Assembly (NCBI GenBank): GCA_900471815.1
Contig: UICE01000001.1
Location: 62,001-126,000 of the forward strand
Source: Hyphomicrobiales bacterium
GTDB taxonomy: Bacteria > Pseudomonadota > Alphaproteobacteria > Rhizobiales > Rhizobiaceae
Reading direction: 5' to 3'
DNA: 64,000 nucleotides
A program made the translations under genes and the position numbers. Each line of letters starts with the position of its first letter. Within the stretch, counting starts at the first letter, position 1. Shown here piece after piece: positions 18,257-27,841 of the stretch. The notes below the pieces were generated by a model that saw nothing but the letters and a program-made list of their open reading frames with translations, did not search any database and was not told the origin of the DNA.

Positions 18257-19261
18257 CTAGTTTTTTGGCAGAAATTCTGCTGGATCGAAATCATATTGTG
18301 TCGAGCAAAATTCGCAGGTAACGCTGATTTTGCCTTCCTCGATACTGTCATTGATTTCTTCAGCGGTGAAACCTGAAAGAACCCCGGCAATCTTCTCGCG
18401 AGAGCAGGAACAATCATCATTGACCGGAACCGCGTCGAAAACCCGGACGCCCCGTTCGTGGAAAAGGCGATAGAGCAATCGCTCCGCGCCCACCTGCGGA
18501 TCAGTAAGCTCTGAGCTTTCGATCGTGGAAACCAGCGCCTTTACTTCCGCCCAATCATCATCCTCGAAGAGTTCGGCATCATCTTCAGAATCGCCATTCG
18601 GAGCATCGCCAGCAGGCAGATCACGCTGCCGCATGCGCAACTCAGACTCGGGAAGGAATTGGACAATCAAGCCGCCAGCACGCCATTGCTCAACAGGCTT
18701 GCCATCTTCTCCGCGCTCGATCAACTTGGCGACCGACAACCGCAAATCGGTAGGAATCTGCTCCGACTGACGAAAGTAGGTTTTCGCGATTTCTTCAAGA
18801 TTGGAACCGTCAAGCGCGACAATGCCCTGATATCGCTGCGAATACTCACCCTGATCCACGGTCAATGCCAGCGTGCCGCTGCCCATGAGTTCGACCTGGG
18901 AAAGCTCGTCCGCTTCAATCGCATCAGCAAGACGTTCTTCATCATAGCGTGCATAGGCACGCACAGAATTCGGGGTGCGGAAATCAACAACCAGCATGTC
19001 GACGGGACCGTCTGACTGCGATTGAAAAATGAACTTGCCTTCAAATTTCAATGAAGTGCCGAGCAGGACAGTCAGAACAATCGCCTCAGCCAGGAGTTGC
19101 GCAACAGGCTCCGGATAATCGTGGCGGCTCAATATATCATGCAGCGCAGGCCCAAGCTGGACCGCTCGACCGCGGGCATCCAGACCCTGAACCTGAAACG
19201 GGACTACAGCGTCATCGCCTGCAAATACATATTCATCGGGAAAGCTTGATGATTCAGACAC
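18257..19261 (-). CDS. hslO: Redox-regulated chaperone Hsp33
   Basis: A cytosolic holdase activated by oxidation, which protects proteins from aggregation under oxidative plus heat stress. The C-terminal zinc switch is complete: CSC near residue 265 and CEFC about 32 residues later. Translation most likely starts at GTG 19261 ([10 protein letters not shown]), which has GGAGGG seven bases upstream. This gives 334 residues and an 8-nt overlap with the end of argF, so the two are translationally coupled. The longer open frame to 19429 would run inside argF and is rejected. Confidence 0.93.
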   Translation of the reverse strand: MSESSSFPDEYVFAGDDAVVPFQVQGLDARGRAVQLGPALHDILSRHDYPEPVAQLLAEAIVLTVLLGTSLKFEGKFIFQSQSDGPVDMLVVDFRTPNSVRAYARYDEERLADAIEADELSQVELMGSGTLALTVDQGEYSQRYQGIVALDGSNLEEIAKTYFRQSEQIPTDLRLSVAKLIERGEDGKPVEQWRAGGLIVQFLPESELRMRQRDLPAGDAPNGDSEDDAELFEDDDWAEVKALVSTIESSELTDPQVGAERLLYRLFHERGVRVFDAVPVNDDCSCSREKIAGVLSGFTAEEINDSIEEGKISVTCEFCSTQYDFDPAEFLPKN

Positions 19262-20192
19262 CAGGGCGCCCTCCTTCAAGACACCATGCGAGAATGGCCT
19301 TTTGCGCATGCAACCGGTTTTCAGCCTCATCGAAAACCACCGAGTGCGGTCCGTCAATAACAGAATCCGTAACTTCCTCGCCCCGGTGCGCGGGCAGACA
19401 ATGCATGAACAATGCATCAGGGTTTGCATGCTTCATCAACGCATCATTGACCTGATAGGGCATGAATACATTGTGACCACGGGCGCGGTTTTCCTGCCCC
19501 ATGGAAACCCAGGTATCTGTGACAATACAATCCACACCTTCAACAGCAGCAACAGGATCGGTGGTAAGCTTGATCTTGCCCCCGGCATTACGCGCCCAAT
19601 CGAGATATTTCCGCTCCGGCTCACTGCCGTCGGGCGTTGCAATATTCAGATTGAAGTCAAATCGCGCTGCCGCTTCGACCAATGAATGCAGAACATTGTT
19701 GCCATCGCCTGTCCAGGCAAACGTCTTGCCCTTGACGGGGCCGCGATGCTCTTCAAACGTCATGATATCAGCCATGATCTGACAGGGGTGTGTATCATCG
19801 GTCAACGCATTGATAACCGGCACAGTGGCATTTTCCGCCATCTCGATGAGCCGTTCATGGGTTGTCGTACGCATCATGATAATATCGACATAACGCGACA
19901 AAACCTTGGCGGTGTCGGCAATGGTTTCGCTACGCCCTAGCTGCATTTCCGAGCCGGTCAGCATAAGTGTTTCACCACCGAGTTGACGCATGCCAACATC
20001 GAAAGACACGCGCGTACGGGTCGATGGCTTGTCGAAAATCATCGCCAACACCTTACCGGCGAATGGCTTTTCAATATTGCCGGATTTCAAGCGCGTCTTG
20101 CGCGCGCGCGCATCGTCAAGAATAAGCCTAAGATCGCCTGATGAAAGCGCCGAAAGATCCGTAAAGTGACGGAGATCCTGCTTGATTGTCAT
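19254..20192 (-). CDS. argF: Ornithine carbamoyltransferase
   Basis: Makes citrulline from ornithine and carbamoyl phosphate in arginine synthesis. The carbamoyl-phosphate loop STRTR, the HPCQ motif and the ornithine loop [10 protein letters not shown] are present. ATG 20192 ([10 protein letters not shown]) has GAGGG upstream and gives 312 residues, the normal size; the frame extension to 20234 overlaps argD and is rejected. It lies 10 nt after argD, in the operon argD-argF-hslO-phnA. Confidence 0.96.
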   Translation of the reverse strand: MTIKQDLRHFTDLSALSSGDLRLILDDARARKTRLKSGNIEKPFAGKVLAMIFDKPSTRTRVSFDVGMRQLGGETLMLTGSEMQLGRSETIADTAKVLSRYVDIIMMRTTTHERLIEMAENATVPVINALTDDTHPCQIMADIMTFEEHRGPVKGKTFAWTGDGNNVLHSLVEAAARFDFNLNIATPDGSEPERKYLDWARNAGGKIKLTTDPVAAVEGVDCIVTDTWVSMGQENRARGHNVFMPYQVNDALMKHANPDALFMHCLPAHRGEEVTDSVIDGPHSVVFDEAENRLHAQKAILAWCLEGGRPGV

Positions 20193-20202
20193 TGGATTAC
20201 CC

Positions 20203-21408
20203 TCACGCGATCTTCTGTCTGGATGCAGGAGCAAGACGTGCTGCCGCAGCTTCGATTTTCGACAATGCTTCGCGCATTTCTTCTTCGCTTACAATCAATG
20301 GTGGCAGAAGACGAATAACATTGTCGCCGGCACCCACAGTCAAAAGATGTTCATCGCGCAGCGCCTGTACCAGCGTCGTGTTCGGAACAACCGCTTTAAG
20401 ACCAACAAGAAGGCCACGCCCCCGGACTTCGGAAATAACATCCGGATAGCGATCGGAAATAGAAGCCAGTCCCTGCTTTATCAGCAAAGCCATTTGTTGC
20501 ACGTGATCAAGGAAGCCGTCCGCAAGAACGATATCGAGCACGGCATTGCCAACGGCCATTGCCAAGGGATTGCCACCATAGGTAGTGCCATGCACGCCAG
20601 CGGTCATGCCCTTTGCAGCTTCAGCTGTTGCAAGACATGCACCCAGCGGAAAACCGCCTCCAATACCTTTGGCCACAGCCATGATATCAGGCGTGATGCC
20701 TGACCATTCGTGGGCAAAAAGCTTGCCGGTACGACCCATTCCTGACTGCACTTCGTCCAGGATGAGCAAAATACCCTCGTCGTCGCAAAGCTTGCGCAGG
20801 GCTCGCAGATCCGCATCGGGAACCGGGCGAACGCCGCCCTCGCCCTGGATCGGCTCGATCAGAATAGCTGCGGTCTGAGGACCAATTGCGGCTTTCAAAG
20901 CCTTCTCGTCACCAAAAGGCACCTGGTCGAAACCTTCAACCTTGGGACCAAATCCTTCGAGATACTTCGCCTGTCCACCTGCGGCGATTGTCGCAAGCGT
21001 CCGGCCATGGAAAGCACCCTCGAAAGTGATGATGTGGAAGCGTTCCGGATTGCCATTTACATAATGATAGCGGCGTGCGGTCTTGATGGCGCATTCAAGC
21101 GCCTCGGCACCGGAGTTCGCAAAGAACACTTTATCGGCAAATGTATTGTCGACAAGGCGCTGTCCCAGCCGGGTTTGGCCGGGAATTTCATAGAGGTTCG
21201 ACAAATGCCAAAGCTTTTCGGCTTGGACCTTCAGAGCTTCGACCAGATGCGGATGCGAATGACCAAGCAGGTTCACGGCGATACCGGCAGCAAAATCAAG
21301 ATAGTTTTCGCCACTCTCGGTCGTCAGCCATACACCGTTTCCTCGCTCAAAGCGCAGATCCGCACGAGCAAAAGTGTCGTATAGCGGTTGCGCGTTTGCG
21401 TCCGTCAT
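20203..21408 (-). CDS. argD: Acetylornithine / succinyldiaminopimelate aminotransferase
   Basis: PLP-dependent class III aminotransferase of arginine synthesis, 401 residues, often also serving lysine synthesis. It shows [42 protein letters not shown] and [11 protein letters not shown], with the PLP lysine near residue 250. It is the first gene of the argD-argF-hslO-phnA unit. A promoter-like sequence followed at once by an intrinsic-terminator hairpin lies about 70-145 nt upstream. Confidence 0.96.
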   Translation of the reverse strand: MTDANAQPLYDTFARADLRFERGNGVWLTTESGENYLDFAAGIAVNLLGHSHPHLVEALKVQAEKLWHLSNLYEIPGQTRLGQRLVDNTFADKVFFANSGAEALECAIKTARRYHYVNGNPERFHIITFEGAFHGRTLATIAAGGQAKYLEGFGPKVEGFDQVPFGDEKALKAAIGPQTAAILIEPIQGEGGVRPVPDADLRALRKLCDDEGILLILDEVQSGMGRTGKLFAHEWSGITPDIMAVAKGIGGGFPLGACLATAEAAKGMTAGVHGTTYGGNPLAMAVGNAVLDIVLADGFLDHVQQMALLIKQGLASISDRYPDVISEVRGRGLLVGLKAVVPNTTLVQALRDEHLLTVGAGDNVIRLLPPLIVSEEEMREALSKIEAAAARLAPASRQKIA

Positions 21409-21477
21409 TTTTTCCGGGCCTCCATAACCCTATTTTTCGTACTGCTGACCCTTAAAGGAAATCGGCAATGATTAAAT

Positions 21478-21513
21478 CAAAAAGCCGCCCCACAATGCCA
21501 TTTTTGGGGGCGG
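21478..21513 (-). terminator. Intrinsic-terminator hairpin in the argD leader
   Basis: Read on the minus strand, GCCGCCCC and GGGGCGGC form an 8-bp GC-rich stem with a 15-nt loop, followed directly by TTTTTGATTT. It lies about 70 nt before the argD start, so it could attenuate argD or end a short upstream transcript. Confidence 0.7.
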
Positions 21514-21524
21514 CCACACCAAAG

Positions 21525-21554
21525 CAATATCATCATTCAGTTTCCAATTGTCAA
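21525..21554 (-). promoter_or_regulatory. Candidate argD promoter
   Basis: On the minus strand a perfect -35 TTGACA (21549-21554) is followed after 18 nt by GATATT (21525-21530) as a -10. The predicted start, near 21518, lies just before the leader hairpin at 21513-21483. The -10 is weak. Confidence 0.45.
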
Positions 21555-21727
21555 ATAAACAGTTCAAAAGACTTACATCACAAATATTGCTGTATTTTGA
21601 TTGCAACCGGCGGGCTCAACGGCCCGGTATTATTTGGTTTGTCGACAAAGCCGTAAAACGTCATTTTTGCAACAGTTTAACGCGCAAGTTGGGGAAAACC
21701 AAAAAAAGCACCCCTGCAACCCAAGCC

Positions 21728-21747
21728 TGACTCTTGTCACGGAGTCA
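21728..21747. promoter_or_regulatory. Palindrome with two GANTC (CcrM) sites upstream of gcrA
   Basis: TGACTC (21728-21733) and GAGTCA (21742-21747) form an inverted repeat around 8 nt, each arm holding a GANTC site. A third GANTC (GATTC, 21856-21860) lies 48 nt before gcrA. GcrA is known to act at CcrM-methylated GANTC promoters. Confidence 0.5.
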
Positions 21748-21907
21748 TCGCATATTGTAGCTTGGGAAACGAAATAGCTAGATTTCGTACGGCGTCCTCG
21801 TCATCTGAATAGATATAGTATCGATACAATCTGGAGCAATCCAGATGCGAGGAAGGATTCAGTCCGCAAGCCGTACAAAACAAAGCCCCATATGGAGCTA
21901 GGGAACA

Positions 21908-22429
21908 ATGAACTGGACAGATGAGCGCGTAGAGCAGCTGAAGAAACTTTGGGCCGAAGGCCTGAGTGCAAGCCAGATCGCAGCACAACTGGGCGGCGTC
22001 AGCCGCAATGCCGTCATCGGCAAAGTGCACCGGCTAAAGCTGTCCGGACGCGGCAAGACAACCTCGTCGCAGACCCGCAGCAAGAAGGTCAATACCGCAG
22101 CATCCAGCAGCCAGCGCAGCAGCAGTGCAACCGTCGGTCACATGTCGAGCCGCGTTGTAAATCGCAGCGTTGGAGCGACCGCATTGCAGGCGGAATACAG
22201 CACCGATCTCGTGCCCATGGTTACGCGGACGGTTACCGATGTTGTGGTGCCGATCTCTCGCAAGCTCGAATTGGTCGAGCTGAGCGAACGCACCTGCAAG
22301 TGGCCGGTTGGCGATCCATTGCTGCCTGGCTTCAATTTCTGCGGCAATGATGTGGGCGAAGGCGGGCCTTATTGCACATACCACTCGCGTCTGGCCTATC
22401 AGCCAGCTTCGGATCGTCGCCGTCGCTAA
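21908..22429 (+). CDS. gcrA: Cell-cycle regulator GcrA
   Basis: A 173-residue alphaproteobacterial master regulator that joins RNA polymerase sigma-70 and promoters carrying methylated GANTC sites. The N-terminal helix-turn-helix is diagnostic: MNWTDERVEQLKKLWAEG, SASQIAAQLGGVSRNAVIGK, HRLKLSGRG. A disordered Ser/Gln-rich linker (about 55-110) follows, then the C-terminal domain with ERTCKWPVGDP and FCGNDVGEGGPYCTYHSRLAY. AGGGA lies just upstream of ATG. A long palindromic terminator separates it from convergent phoR. Confidence 0.97.
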   Translation: MNWTDERVEQLKKLWAEGLSASQIAAQLGGVSRNAVIGKVHRLKLSGRGKTTSSQTRSKKVNTAASSSQRSSSATVGHMSSRVVNRSVGATALQAEYSTDLVPMVTRTVTDVVVPISRKLELVELSERTCKWPVGDPLLPGFNFCGNDVGEGGPYCTYHSRLAYQPASDRRRR

Positions 22430-22448
22430 TTGAGCCGCTATCAAAGTT

Positions 22449-22484
22449 CTACAAAAAAGGCGCCAATTGGCGCCTTTTTTGTAG
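22449..22484. terminator. Bidirectional intrinsic terminator between gcrA and phoR
   Basis: A perfect 36-bp palindrome centred at 22466/22467: CTACAAAAAAGGCGCC on the left, GGCGCCTTTTTTGTAG on the right. It gives a stable GC stem followed by six T on both strands, as expected between the convergent gcrA and phoR genes. Confidence 0.93.
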
Positions 22485-22492
22485 GTCGGCGG

Positions 22493-23758
22493 CTACACTT
22501 TTTGCGGACCGAAAACCACCGTGAAGGATGAGCCTTCTCCGACCTGCGAGCGAATTATCAGTCGCGCGCGATGCCGCGTCAGAATGTGTTTTACAATGGC
22601 AAGTCCCAGACCAGTGCCTTTTTGCGCCCGGCTTGTTTCCACATCGATCCGGTAAAATCGCTCGGTGAGGCGCGGAATATGTTCATCGGGTATTCCCGGC
22701 CCGAAATCCTGCACGGTCACCTTGGTCATATCGCCCGTCTGCTTGAGCTCCAGAATGACACGTTTTCCGGATTGTCCATATTTGCAGGCGTTTTCCAGCA
22801 GATTTTGAAACACCTGCGTGAGCTCGTCACGATCCCCAAGCACGTTGACTGGCCCCGGATCGATATCCCGCTCGATAGTAATACCCAAATCGGAGGCAAC
22901 GGGACGAAGTGAATCGGCAACGTGATTAAGAATAGCGGCCAGATCAACCTGATCTTTCACAGCAATATGCGCCTTCATTTCGATGCGCGACAGCGACAGA
23001 AGATCGTCTATCAGCCGAGCCATGCGTTCGGCCTGTTTTTGCATGATTTCCAGGAAATTATCGCGAGCCGCTTCGTCTTTACGTGCCGGGCCTCTCAATG
23101 TCTCAATGAAGCCTGAGAGCGAGGCGAGCGGCGTGCGCAGCTCATGGCTGGCATTGGCGATAAAATCTGATCGCATGCGCTCAAGCCGACGGGCTTCTGT
23201 CTGGTCGCGGAAGGATAGAAGATATTGCCGATCACCCGCTCGCGCTTGATCCAGCAAAAGAACCGTCGCGCTGTACCAGCGCTCGACCGGCACCCGCTCA
23301 AAATAATCCACCGAACGTGCTACGCCATCCGCCATGACCGAATGAACCAGCGACTGCATTTCCGGCGCGCGGAAATGCAACATGAGAACCCCGCCGCGCT
23401 CCACCGAGCGAAATGCGCCGCTCGCCGCCGGGTTGACGTAAAGAATAGTGCCCTCATGATCAAAAATTATCAACGGGTCCGGTAATTGCGCCGCCAATTG
23501 CTGGCCCGACAAGTGGAATATCGCCGGATCGCCGGGATCCGCTGTTACGGGTTTTTCCGTCCTCGGCAATGCTGCGGATACCACCACGACGCTCACAAGA
23601 ACGATCATCAGAACGGCAAAACTTAGCCACCAGGATTCACTTACTCCAAGTATCAAGGCGGTAATGAAAGCGGCGGCGGCAAGTATGAAACGCGAACGGA
23701 TAATGCGCTCCAATGCCCGGCGCCTTAGCCCGCTACCATCCTGCCCCCAGATACTCAT
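22493..23758 (-). CDS. phoR: PhoR-type phosphate-regulon sensor histidine kinase
   Basis: A 421-residue inner-membrane histidine kinase. Two helices (about 24-41 and 45-63) anchor it. A PAS domain (about 85-185) follows, then the kinase core with His205 in NASHELRTPLASLSGF, the N-box NLLENACKYG and DFGPGIPDEH. The architecture and core match PhoR. GGGAGG lies 7 nt before ATG. In relatives phoR is followed by pst and phoB; here gcrA converges instead, so the rest of the Pho genes are not in this window. The divergent neighbour is the polyphosphate kinase ppk2. Confidence 0.87.
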   Translation of the reverse strand: MSIWGQDGSGLRRRALERIIRSRFILAAAAFITALILGVSESWWLSFAVLMIVLVSVVVVSAALPRTEKPVTADPGDPAIFHLSGQQLAAQLPDPLIIFDHEGTILYVNPAASGAFRSVERGGVLMLHFRAPEMQSLVHSVMADGVARSVDYFERVPVERWYSATVLLLDQARAGDRQYLLSFRDQTEARRLERMRSDFIANASHELRTPLASLSGFIETLRGPARKDEAARDNFLEIMQKQAERMARLIDDLLSLSRIEMKAHIAVKDQVDLAAILNHVADSLRPVASDLGITIERDIDPGPVNVLGDRDELTQVFQNLLENACKYGQSGKRVILELKQTGDMTKVTVQDFGPGIPDEHIPRLTERFYRIDVETSRAQKGTGLGLAIVKHILTRHRARLIIRSQVGEGSSFTVVFGPQKV

Positions 23759-23829
23759 CCACTAACCTCCCGATCAGTCAGTGTTTTTAACCACTAGACG
23801 CCACACTGCTGTCCCAATAACATGGATTT

Positions 23830-24756
23830 ATGTCAATTGAGGACCTCGCATTGGGCAAAGATTCAAAAAAGAAATCAACATCATCCAAACCCGAGATCGC
23901 GCCCCTCAAGCTGAAGATTGATGGCAAGAAGCGTAAGTTTGATATCAACAATCCAACATTGCCAGACTGGATTGATGATGGAGACCTGACATCGGGAGGC
24001 TTTCCTTACACCGAAAAAATGCCCAGCGATGAGTATGCGGAGACACTGGAGAAGCTCCAGATCGAGCTTGTAAAGATGCAAAGCTGGCTTCAGAAGACAG
24101 GTGGCCGCTTGATTTCGGTGTTCGAGGGAAGAGATGCAGCTGGCAAAGGCGGCACAATATTCAACTTGCGCCAATACATGAATCCGCGTTCTGCACGCAA
24201 TGTTGCCTTGCCCAAACCGAGTGAAACCGAGCGCACACAATGGTATTACCAGCGCTATGTTTCGCATTTCCCAAGTGCGGGTGAGTTCGTGACCTTCGAC
24301 CGCTCCTGGTATAATCGTGGCGGCGTGGAGCCTGTTATGGGGTTTTGCACGCCCGAACAGCACGAGTCTTTTCTGGAGGAGACGCCCGGCTTCGAACGCA
24401 TGATCGTTGCGGATGGTATCCATTTCTTCAAATTTTGGCTGGACATAGGCCAGACGATGCAGCTGAAACGTTTTCATGATCGCCGACACAGTCCACTGAA
24501 AAACTGGAAGTTTTCGCCTATCGACATTGCCGGTGCCGAAAAATGGGATGATTATACCAAAGCACGCGATAGCATGCTGGCGCGAACCCATACGGCATAT
24601 GCACCTTGGACGATCGTCCGATCAAACGATAAACGTCGTGCGCGAATTGCCGTCATACGGCGAATTTTGTTGAGCCTGCCCTATGCGGATCGTGACCTGG
24701 CGGTAATCGGCAATGAAGATTCCCTGATCATCGGAAACGGTCCAGATTTTATTTGA
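23830..24756 (+). CDS. ppk2: Polyphosphate kinase 2
   Basis: Transfers phosphate between polyphosphate and nucleoside diphosphates or monophosphates. The 308-residue product has the PPK2 core: Walker [10 protein letters not shown] (100-108), Walker B with Asp157 in [10 protein letters not shown], and the lid region [16 protein letters not shown]-like segment near 210-225. A charged N-terminal tail (1-40) precedes it. Whether it prefers GDP, ADP or AMP cannot be read directly. It is divergent from phoR, consistent with shared phosphate control. Its stop overlaps the convergent glycosyltransferase by 8 nt. Confidence 0.94.
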   Translation: MSIEDLALGKDSKKKSTSSKPEIAPLKLKIDGKKRKFDINNPTLPDWIDDGDLTSGGFPYTEKMPSDEYAETLEKLQIELVKMQSWLQKTGGRLISVFEGRDAAGKGGTIFNLRQYMNPRSARNVALPKPSETERTQWYYQRYVSHFPSAGEFVTFDRSWYNRGGVEPVMGFCTPEQHESFLEETPGFERMIVADGIHFFKFWLDIGQTMQLKRFHDRRHSPLKNWKFSPIDIAGAEKWDDYTKARDSMLARTHTAYAPWTIVRSNDKRRARIAVIRRILLSLPYADRDLAVIGNEDSLIIGNGPDFI

Positions 24757-26575
24757 AAGAAATTGCCGAGTGGACGGGACGATGCGGCGTCTTTTCCCAA
24801 AGAAAAGGCGCGACATATAATTGCCAAAGCGCGCGCCACGCCGCCAAAGATATGAGCGCCCAATAGATTGGCAAGCCCGGTAATATCCAACCCGACATTT
24901 TCTCTTTTTTCAGAGCCGCCCGGCCGAGGGAATGAAATGAGAGGAAACCCGAAACAATATTCATCAAATCAAAAATGAGGATGGGACCCGCAAAACCGGT
25001 ACTCTTCACAAGCGTGATCATAAGCAGCATGTAGCTGACGAAAAGCACCATGAAGGGAAAGAGCAGCGCAGAACCCAAAACGCCTGCCGTCAGGACATGG
25101 TAAACCAGAAAGCGCTTTAATCCGGCCTGCTGGAGCATTTCCCTGGGTTGCCGCATCTCAACCAGCCATGTTTGCATCCAACCTTTCAACCATCGCGTTC
25201 TCTGTTTCAGCCATATTCCAACTTCGATTGGTGCATCCTCTGCTGTGGGCAGAGTGAGCATTTCGATGCGATATCCATGACGCGCAAACCTTGAACCCAA
25301 CTCTGCATCTTCGGTGACATTGAAGGGATCCCAGCCTCCAACCTCCACTAGACACTCACGACGAAAATGATTGGATGTGCCGCCGAGCGGAACCACAAAT
25401 CGACCATCGGCCAGCCAAGGCAAGAGCCCTCTGAAATGCGCTGCATATTCAAATGCAAATTGCCGTGCGATCCAGCTGTCCTTTTCATTGGTAATGACGA
25501 GCGGGGCCTGAAGACAGGCCAGCTTCCCGTCGGTGCTTTCTGAAAATCTTTGCCAGGCCTCGCGCAACTGACCGGGATGCGGGCGATCCTCCGCATCATA
25601 GATTACGACGTAATCGCCCTCCGCCAATTGCAGGCCATAATTAAGCGCTTTCGGCTTGGTTCGTGGGCCTGTGCAAGGCACGCAGATAATTTTGAAACTG
25701 GCGGGTAGCATTTCTTTTTCGAAGGCCGCGCGGGTGTGATAATCGTCCGTTTCGCAAAGGAACAGAACTTCAAGACGCGAGCGCGGCCAATCAAGCTGCT
25801 TCATCGCTTCTACAAGCTGAGGAACCACCTCAGCTTCCTTATACAGCGCCACCATAACGGTGTATTTTGGTAAGCTGCCGCTCGTACTCTTCATGAGTTG
25901 CACGGTTTGATTGGAGGCATGGCGGCCCGCCAGAAACCGCAAAAGAATACAGCCCATAAACAGCAGAGAGAAAAGAGCGTGAAATGCCTGCCAAAGCGAG
26001 TTCGGAGCGAGCATTGCGAGGAACAGGCAAACAGTAATTATCATTCCGATAATAACGCCTTGCTGACCGTCGGCCACGGTGCGAGCCGAATGTCTTGGAC
26101 CATTCTCAAGCATATTAACAGCGTTGCGTGCTAGATGATCCGAATGCTTTGCCAGAAAAAACTGCGTCAGGCGTGCTGGGGAGATTATGTTGACGGGAGG
26201 ACCCTCAACACTTCTATCGACAAGACCCTGCTTGATCCGGGCAATGGTTGAGAGCGTGGGTGCGGTATAAATCTTCAGCGTAAAGTCCGCAGTGACTCCC
26301 ACGATATGCCGCCTGTGGCGCACATCCACAAATTCCGCGCCGCTTGGCGAGATAATATGAAGATCATCGTCTATGTTCTCAAAGACCAGACCTGCTTCCT
26401 CTGCGAGACATTGCGTGAGCAGCAAATGGTCTATGCCATTTACCGCGTAAAGTTCCTCGATAAATGACGTGCCGTTTTGACGATACCGCGTGAATGCCTC
26501 TACCAAGGCGGTTTTTGGCAGGCCCGCATAACAAAGCCGTGCTGCAATGGATGGCTCCAGACGGCGCTCCGTCAT
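24749..26575 (-). CDS. Membrane glycosyltransferase family 2 with T2SS-E-like N-terminal domain
   Basis: A 608-residue processive-type GT2 enzyme, probably making or lipid-priming a polysaccharide. Residues about 1-150 resemble the N-terminal domain of GspE/PilB ATPases. Two helices (about 170-215) follow, then the GT-A domain with [17 protein letters not shown], Asp327-Asp330 in [11 protein letters not shown] and QRTRW (458-462), the Q-x-x-R-W motif of cellulose/hyaluronan synthases. Further helices fill residues about 485-600. No PilZ domain or partner genes are adjacent, so the product is unknown. No strong ribosome-binding site is seen at ATG 26575. Confidence 0.88.
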   Translation of the reverse strand: MTERRLEPSIAARLCYAGLPKTALVEAFTRYRQNGTSFIEELYAVNGIDHLLLTQCLAEEAGLVFENIDDDLHIISPSGAEFVDVRHRRHIVGVTADFTLKIYTAPTLSTIARIKQGLVDRSVEGPPVNIISPARLTQFFLAKHSDHLARNAVNMLENGPRHSARTVADGQQGVIIGMIITVCLFLAMLAPNSLWQAFHALFSLLFMGCILLRFLAGRHASNQTVQLMKSTSGSLPKYTVMVALYKEAEVVPQLVEAMKQLDWPRSRLEVLFLCETDDYHTRAAFEKEMLPASFKIICVPCTGPRTKPKALNYGLQLAEGDYVVIYDAEDRPHPGQLREAWQRFSESTDGKLACLQAPLVITNEKDSWIARQFAFEYAAHFRGLLPWLADGRFVVPLGGTSNHFRRECLVEVGGWDPFNVTEDAELGSRFARHGYRIEMLTLPTAEDAPIEVGIWLKQRTRWLKGWMQTWLVEMRQPREMLQQAGLKRFLVYHVLTAGVLGSALLFPFMVLFVSYMLLMITLVKSTGFAGPILIFDLMNIVSGFLSFHSLGRAALKKEKMSGWILPGLPIYWALISLAAWRALWQLYVAPFLWEKTPHRPVHSAISFK

Positions 26576-26874
26576 CGCAAACTCAATATCGCAAAAAGCT
26601 CATTCCGTGCCCACACATAGATATGAGAATAATCGTCTTTTGGTTGCATCGAAATATACCTACAATTATAAGTAATTATTGCTTTTTATAAAACAACTAT
26701 TCAATAAATCACTATAATTATTCAATATATACGCGGGTCAATAGTATTTTAGTCTATATACAACACTGCTGCGTGCAGTCCGCGCAATTATATAAACCTA
26801 TGCGTTCAAATAGCGGTTTCGGTTTTCCGCCTTATGCGCTAGCCTCTGTGCAAATCAGTGCGTTCCGAGACCTC
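26576..26874. other. A+T-rich intergenic region with direct repeat
   Basis: About 300 nt between divergent genes. The middle (roughly 26650-26760) is strongly A+T-rich. TATTCAATA occurs twice (26698-26706 and 26719-26727), 21 nt apart and so on the same face of the helix. No convincing coding frame is seen. It probably holds the promoters of both flanking genes. Confidence 0.5.
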
Positions 26875-27714
26875 ATGTATTTTCGATCTATCGTCACCTT
26901 TGTGTTGGGGCTTCTTCTGCTAACGATAGCGCAGACGGCTTATGCCGGGGATTTTCCCCACTATTGGGACGGACGCGAGCGGGTGTCCAAACCTGATCTG
27001 ACGGCGGTCAAGCGCATCCGTTTTGTTACAACCGTCGACTACCCGCCATTTAATTTCATTGACAATACCGGCCGCATATCGGGTTTCAATATTGATCTGG
27101 CGCGGGCGATATGCGCCGAGCTTGATGTTACAGCGATCTGTCAAATAGAAGCGCGGCCATGGAACGAACTGCAGACAACTCTGGAGAGCGGTGAGGCGGA
27201 AGCCATACTTGCCGGACTAAGACCTACGGCTGCGCTTAGGCAAAAATATGCCTTTACGGCACCATATATACGCTTGGTGGCGCGCTTTGTGACATTAAGA
27301 GACAATCAATTGAGCGACCCAATCGACAAAGTATTGGAAAGCAAGAATGTGGGCGTGATTTCAGACTCCGTGCACCAGGCGATATTCGCAGATTACTTTC
27401 CAAAAGCTCATTGGATTGGCTATCCCACACGCGATCTTATGCTCAAGGATCTTAAAGCAAAAAAGATTGATGCCGTATTTGGTGATGGTTCAGATTTGTC
27501 ATTCTGGATCGGCAGCACCGATGCTGCAAACTGCTGTGTCTTTGCAGGACGCCCCTATACCGCCCCGCAATTTCTCGGCGACGGATTGATGATTGCTACA
27601 ACGCTTCAAAACAATGACCTTGCCGAAGGCTTCAATTTTGCCCTGAAGTCAATGGAAGCAAAGGGTACGATATCGGAGCTGTATTTGCGGTATTTCCCCG
27701 TCGATTTTTATTAA
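26875..27714 (+). CDS. Periplasmic solute-binding protein, amino-acid (SBP_bac_3) type
   Basis: A family 3 extracellular solute-binding protein of about 279 residues. ATG 26875 (MYFRSIVTFV) opens a Sec signal peptide ending TAYA-GD; the frame extends to 26773, but that part is not signal-like. The mature domain shows VDYPPFNFIDNTGRISGFNIDLARAI and AILAGLRPTAALRQKYAFTAPYI, the binding-site pattern for polar amino acids. No ABC permease or ATPase gene is adjacent, so it is an orphan binding protein or a sensory component. Confidence 0.88.
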   Translation: MYFRSIVTFVLGLLLLTIAQTAYAGDFPHYWDGRERVSKPDLTAVKRIRFVTTVDYPPFNFIDNTGRISGFNIDLARAICAELDVTAICQIEARPWNELQTTLESGEAEAILAGLRPTAALRQKYAFTAPYIRLVARFVTLRDNQLSDPIDKVLESKNVGVISDSVHQAIFADYFPKAHWIGYPTRDLMLKDLKAKKIDAVFGDGSDLSFWIGSTDAANCCVFAGRPYTAPQFLGDGLMIATTLQNNDLAEGFNFALKSMEAKGTISELYLRYFPVDFY

Positions 27715-27841
27715 CGGCACCCTATAAGCGTAAAAAATCAATTCTGACCGGGCGCTGCAGGGACACATGCGATTGACGCGGGATATCTGCCGCCATAGTG
27801 TCCGCCCGCTCCACAATACAGCAGCAATACAGGATAAACGA

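Noticed and set aside
18257-19429. Longer Hsp33 frame starting at 19429
   Set aside because: The extra 56 residues lie entirely inside argF and do not resemble Hsp33. GTG 19261 has a strong ribosome-binding site.
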